Shown here: piece after piece, positions 61,261 to 64,000 of the stretch
How positions within the stretch are numbered: position 1 is the stretch's first letter
Layout of the letters: every line of letters starts with the position of its first letter
Assembly: GCF_042654245.1 (NCBI RefSeq)
Contig: NZ_JBHSGI010000034.1
Location: 1-64,000 of the forward strand
Reading direction: 5' to 3'
DNA: 64,000 bases
DNA from: Seohaeicola_A nanhaiensis
GTDB lineage: Bacteria; Pseudomonadota; Alphaproteobacteria; Rhodobacterales; Rhodobacteraceae
Position numbers and translations under genes: made by a program
Notes under the pieces: model-generated
What the model was told of the DNA's origin: nothing
Database searches by the model: none
The model's input: the letters and a program-made list of their open reading frames with translations, nothing else

Positions 61261-62547
61261 TTAATCGCGCGCGTCGCCGGTAGCTGCATCGAGCGCAGCT
61301 ATTTCCCTTGAGGACACCAGCAGCCAGACCGCGATGAGCTTCAGGGCGCAGGGCAGAACGGCGTAGAGCAGGCTCAGGGCGAGCAGCGCTTCGTCGCCCG
61401 CTGGTCGGTCGGACGACAGCCCGGCGGCGTCGAGTGCCGGAAGAACGGTCACCGCCGCGAAGGCCAGCGTGAATTTCGACACAAAGTTCCAAAGCCCGAA
61501 GGCCTGACCCGGATTGCCGGTTCCCGAGCCCACATGCGCCGAGAAGGCCGCCGGCAGGAGCGTCATGTCGGCGCCGAGGGCCGCGCCGGACGCGACGCAG
61601 ATCAGCGCGAAGGGCACCACGTCCCCGGCCCCGAGAAAGGCGGCGCCGGTGAAGGAGCATATGGCCATCACCATGCCGGCCAGCATGGCACGCCGCAGGC
61701 CACAGCGCACAGCCGCCCATCCCCACAGGGGCGCGCTGATCGCGGCAGCGAGGAAGAAGAGAAGCAACAATGGCCCTTCGAGACCGGGCGCCTCGAGCCG
61801 GTATTCGACGAAGAACAGGAACAGGGTCGAGGTGACGGCGACCGGGGCTGCATTGGCGAAGGCGATCCACAGAAGCCGTCGCGCCCCCGGGTCCGCGAGG
61901 ATTGCCCGGAAGGCCGGTCGCGTGTCCGCCCCGGTGGCCCGCCATTCGGGGCGCATCGCGACAATGGCGACGAGTGCGGCGATGGCAAAGACCACAGCGA
62001 AAAGGGCGAAGGGCTGCGGCGAGAGACCGCCCAGCAGGGTCGGCGCCACCGCCGCGAGGCAGACGCCGATCAGAGCGCCGGTCTCGCGCCAGGCCGCCAG
62101 CCGCACATGTCCCATGCCGGGATTACGGCCGGCCTTTTCGACACCCTGCGCGTAAAAGGTGATCGTCAGGAAACTGAAGGCGGTGAACAGAAGCCCGAGG
62201 GTCAGGGCAAACCAGGCCAGCGGTGCGATGGGTGGGGCGATGGCGAAAAGTCCGACCATTGCCGCGGCCATGACAACGCCAACCAGTGCGACGGCGCGTC
62301 TCCGCCGGCGCTCCAGCACTCCCGAAAGCCAGCCGAGGACCGGATCCTGGATCACATCGAACAGCCGCAACCCGAAGAGAACCGACCCGAGCGCACCGAG
62401 ACCGACGCCATACTGGTCGAAGAAGAACTTCGGCGCATGCAGGTAGATCGGCAGGCCGGCCGCCGCCAGTACCCCCGCGAAGAGGGCATAGGCGGGCAGG
62501 CGGTCTCCGCCCCTTGGGCTGGCAGGCACTTGAACCTCCTCGGACAT
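61261..62547 (-). CDS. MFS transporter, GPH (MelB-like) type
   Basis: A 428-residue inner-membrane transporter with 12 predicted segments. LPIYLHAPKFFFDQYGVGLGALGSVLFGLRLFDVIQDPVLGWLSGVLERRRRRAVALVGVVMAA matches the glycoside-pentoside-hexuronide cation symporter family (Asp residues in segment 2 and the DPVLGW loop). Substrate not predictable. ATG 62547 with GAGGTT upstream. Confidence 0.85.
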   Translation of the reverse strand: MSEEVQVPASPRGGDRLPAYALFAGVLAAAGLPIYLHAPKFFFDQYGVGLGALGSVLFGLRLFDVIQDPVLGWLSGVLERRRRRAVALVGVVMAAAMVGLFAIAPPIAPLAWFALTLGLLFTAFSFLTITFYAQGVEKAGRNPGMGHVRLAAWRETGALIGVCLAAVAPTLLGGLSPQPFALFAVVFAIAALVAIVAMRPEWRATGADTRPAFRAILADPGARRLLWIAFANAAPVAVTSTLFLFFVEYRLEAPGLEGPLLLLFFLAAAISAPLWGWAAVRCGLRRAMLAGMVMAICSFTGAAFLGAGDVVPFALICVASGAALGADMTLLPAAFSAHVGSGTGNPGQAFGLWNFVSKFTLAFAAVTVLPALDAAGLSSDRPAGDEALLALSLLYAVLPCALKLIAVWLLVSSREIAALDAATGDARD

Positions 62548-62983
62548 GGCGCAGAGCCGCGCATGGATTTCACTACGCGCCGAGGCAGCCCATGGACCAT
62601 TCTGAACGCCCGATCGCGACAGGTGCGCTGGCAAAAGCATCGAAATCCTGGTGGCATGGTCCGAGAATACCATGCTGTCACGCCCAAGGTCGGGTGGCCG
62701 CCGCATCGGGTGGCCTGGCAACCCAAGCGCCTCTTTCGTAGCGACGAATGCTGGGCCCGACACAGTCGAGCGCGAGCAAGCCAATCACTTAGAAGGAGAT
62801 GGAGGCGGGTACCGCCACCTGACTAGCGTGCGGATGCGTGCGGGATGGTAACAAAAACAACATCTTGCGCGAAACCTCTTTGCGGTAGAGTGCGGTTGTG
62901 TTACGTCCAATGCGAACTTTTTGGGCGGGTAGGTTGCCGCGCCTGTTCGGTTCGAAGTTGCCAACAAAGCGGGAATCGAACCG
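62548..62983. other. Intergenic region before the integrase
   Basis: About 436 bases without a supported gene. Several short open frames exist on both strands but none has a ribosome binding site or family signature. Composition becomes less GC-rich toward 62850-62940, which may be the edge of an integrated element. No complete tRNA was found here. Confidence 0.4.
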
Positions 62984-64000
62984 GTGCCGAAGAAAGCTGC
63001 CGAACTGAATGACCTACAAGTCAGGCGACTCGCAAGAGGCGTTCACGCGGTGGGCGGCGTGGCCGGGCTTCTGCTACAGGTGACGGAAAGCGGAGCGCGA
63101 TCATGGTTGTTCCGGGTGCGGATCAACGGCCGACGGCGTGAAATCGGATTGGGCGGTTACCCGGATACAACGCTGGCGGATGCGCGTTCAGAGGCTCGGG
63201 AATACCGCAAGCTGATACGGCAGGGTATCGACCCCTTGCAGCAGCGCCGTGCCGCGCAGCGCAAGCAAATGACATTCAGCGATGCCGTCGAGCGCTTCGC
63301 CGCAGAAAAGGCGGTGGAGTTCCGGAGCGCCGCGCACCGAAGGCAATGGCGCGCCTCGCTCGATAACTACGCTGTTCCGATTCTCGGCAAGATGCCGGTC
63401 AGCGACATTGACCTGGACGACGTGTTGACTGCCCTGCGGCCGATATGGACGACCAAGACGGAAACCGCCACGAAGGTGCGCCAGCGTATCGAGCGCGTGC
63501 TCGACTTCGCGACCGTGGCGGGGAGCCGCACCGGCCGCAACCCGGCGACTTGGCGCGGCAACCTCGACATGGTTTTACCGTCGCCTTCGCGGCTACAGGG
63601 CGCGCGTCACTACCCCGCCTTGAAGCTAGGCGATGCGCCGTCGTGGTTTGCGGCCGTGCGCGCGCGCGAGGGCATCAGCGCGAGGGCGCTGGAGTTTCAG
63701 GCGCTGACGGTCTCGCGGACGGGCGCGGTTCGCTTCGCGACGTGGGAGGAAATCAACCTCGACGCGAGGATGTGGACGATCCAGCCCGGCCGGGAGCAGT
63801 CCAAGATTCCGCCGACCGGATCGGCACATCGCGTGCCGCTGACCGACCGCATGATCGACCTGTTGAACGGCTTGCCTCGGGACAACGGCAACCCGCTGGT
63901 GTTCTGGGCACCGCGCGGCGGCGCTCTGAGCGATGCGGCGCTCGCCGCAGTCATGCGGAAGATCCACGCCGCGCAAGTCAAGAAGGATGAAACCGGCTTT
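62984..64000 (+). CDS. Tyrosine-type site-specific integrase, partial (runs off the window)
   Basis: The first 339 residues of a P4-type phage/island integrase, read from GTG 62984 without a stop to the window end. An N-terminal arm-binding domain (VGGVAGLLLQVTESGARSWLFRVRINGRRREIGLGGYPDTTLADARSEAREY, DUF4102 type), a core-binding domain (about 95-190), then the start of the catalytic domain with the first catalytic Arg in LTVSRTGAVRFATWEEI. The remaining catalytic His-x-x-Arg and Tyr lie beyond 64000. Inference: an integrative element extends to the right. Confidence 0.88.
   Translation, partial: MPKKAAELNDLQVRRLARGVHAVGGVAGLLLQVTESGARSWLFRVRINGRRREIGLGGYPDTTLADARSEAREYRKLIRQGIDPLQQRRAAQRKQMTFSDAVERFAAEKAVEFRSAAHRRQWRASLDNYAVPILGKMPVSDIDLDDVLTALRPIWTTKTETATKVRQRIERVLDFATVAGSRTGRNPATWRGNLDMVLPSPSRLQGARHYPALKLGDAPSWFAAVRAREGISARALEFQALTVSRTGAVRFATWEEINLDARMWTIQPGREQSKIPPTGSAHRVPLTDRMIDLLNGLPRDNGNPLVFWAPRGGALSDAALAAVMRKIHAAQVKKDETGF

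Noticed and set aside
62952..62986. tRNA-like T-arm (GGTTCGATTCCCGC on the minus strand) just before the integrase
   Set aside because: The flanking bases do not form the T stem and no acceptor or anticodon arm is nearby; it also does not match the tRNA-Ser 3' end.

Overview
This window is high-GC alphaproteobacterial chromosome, most likely from the order Rhodobacterales (Paracoccaceae/Roseobacteraceae). The evidence is three complete TRAP transporter operons, one under a DctB/DctD pair, a trpG-trpD-trpC-moaC-moeA gene run, an hmu heme-uptake locus with its own TonB-ExbB-ExbD, and an EcfG-type general-stress promoter. Genes are tightly packed, and many stop/start pairs overlap by 4 bases (ATGA or GTGA), so translational coupling is widespread.

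Positions 1-8750 are an accessory region. Base composition is visibly less GC-rich than the rest, an IS3-family element lies inside it, and it ends exactly at the 3' end of a tRNA-Ser(GCU) gene (8751-8840, minus strand). It holds a short-chain dehydrogenase, then a tightly coupled three-gene operon: a cobalamin-binding-type radical SAM enzyme, a stand-alone nitric oxide synthase oxygenase, and a GT4 glycosyltransferase. After the IS comes a TetR repressor overlapping a RibD/DHFR-like reductase. The radical SAM-NOS-GT operon is the best candidate here for an undescribed biosynthetic system.

Positions 9.0-15.7 kb hold an orphan soxB and a minus-strand operon for a CoA-transferase, an HMG-CoA-lyase-type lyase and a TRAP transporter, which reads as uptake, CoA activation and aldol cleavage of one carboxylic acid. 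Positions 15.8-24.5 kb are a complete heme system: receptor, small secreted protein, ExbB, two ExbD, TonB, and divergently HmuSTUV. An RTX calcium-binding protein and decayed remnants of a polyamine-type ABC transporter follow.

From 26.84 kb an EcfG-like promoter (GGAAC-N16-CGTT) faces an eight-gene plus-strand operon: a QXXRW GT2, a second GT2, a GT4-like protein, large-subunit catalase KatE, a third GT2, an acyl-CoA-dehydrogenase-like protein, a PIG-L deacetylase and a NodS-like methyltransferase. It resembles a stress-induced pathway for a deacetylated, methylated glycan or glycolipid. A Crp/Fnr regulator, a TrkH potassium transporter and an EamA permease follow on the minus strand.

Positions 38.3-46.3 kb form a catabolic locus (SDR, beta-hydroxyacid dehydrogenase, PhyH-type dioxygenase, TRAP DctPQM) facing a GntR regulator; two perfect TGGTATACCA-centred palindromes lie between them. 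Positions 46.4-52.8 kb carry DctB, a DctD lacking the GAFTGA loop, paired TGTGCGG-N4-CCGCACA-type sites, a sigma54-like promoter and a C4-dicarboxylate TRAP operon. Housekeeping genes follow (DUF1206, tpiA, moeA, moaC, trpC, ung, trpD, trpG, a divergent polysaccharide deacetylase, a GPH-type transporter). A tyrosine integrase running off the right edge suggests another mobile element begins there. No rRNA or CRISPR array was seen.
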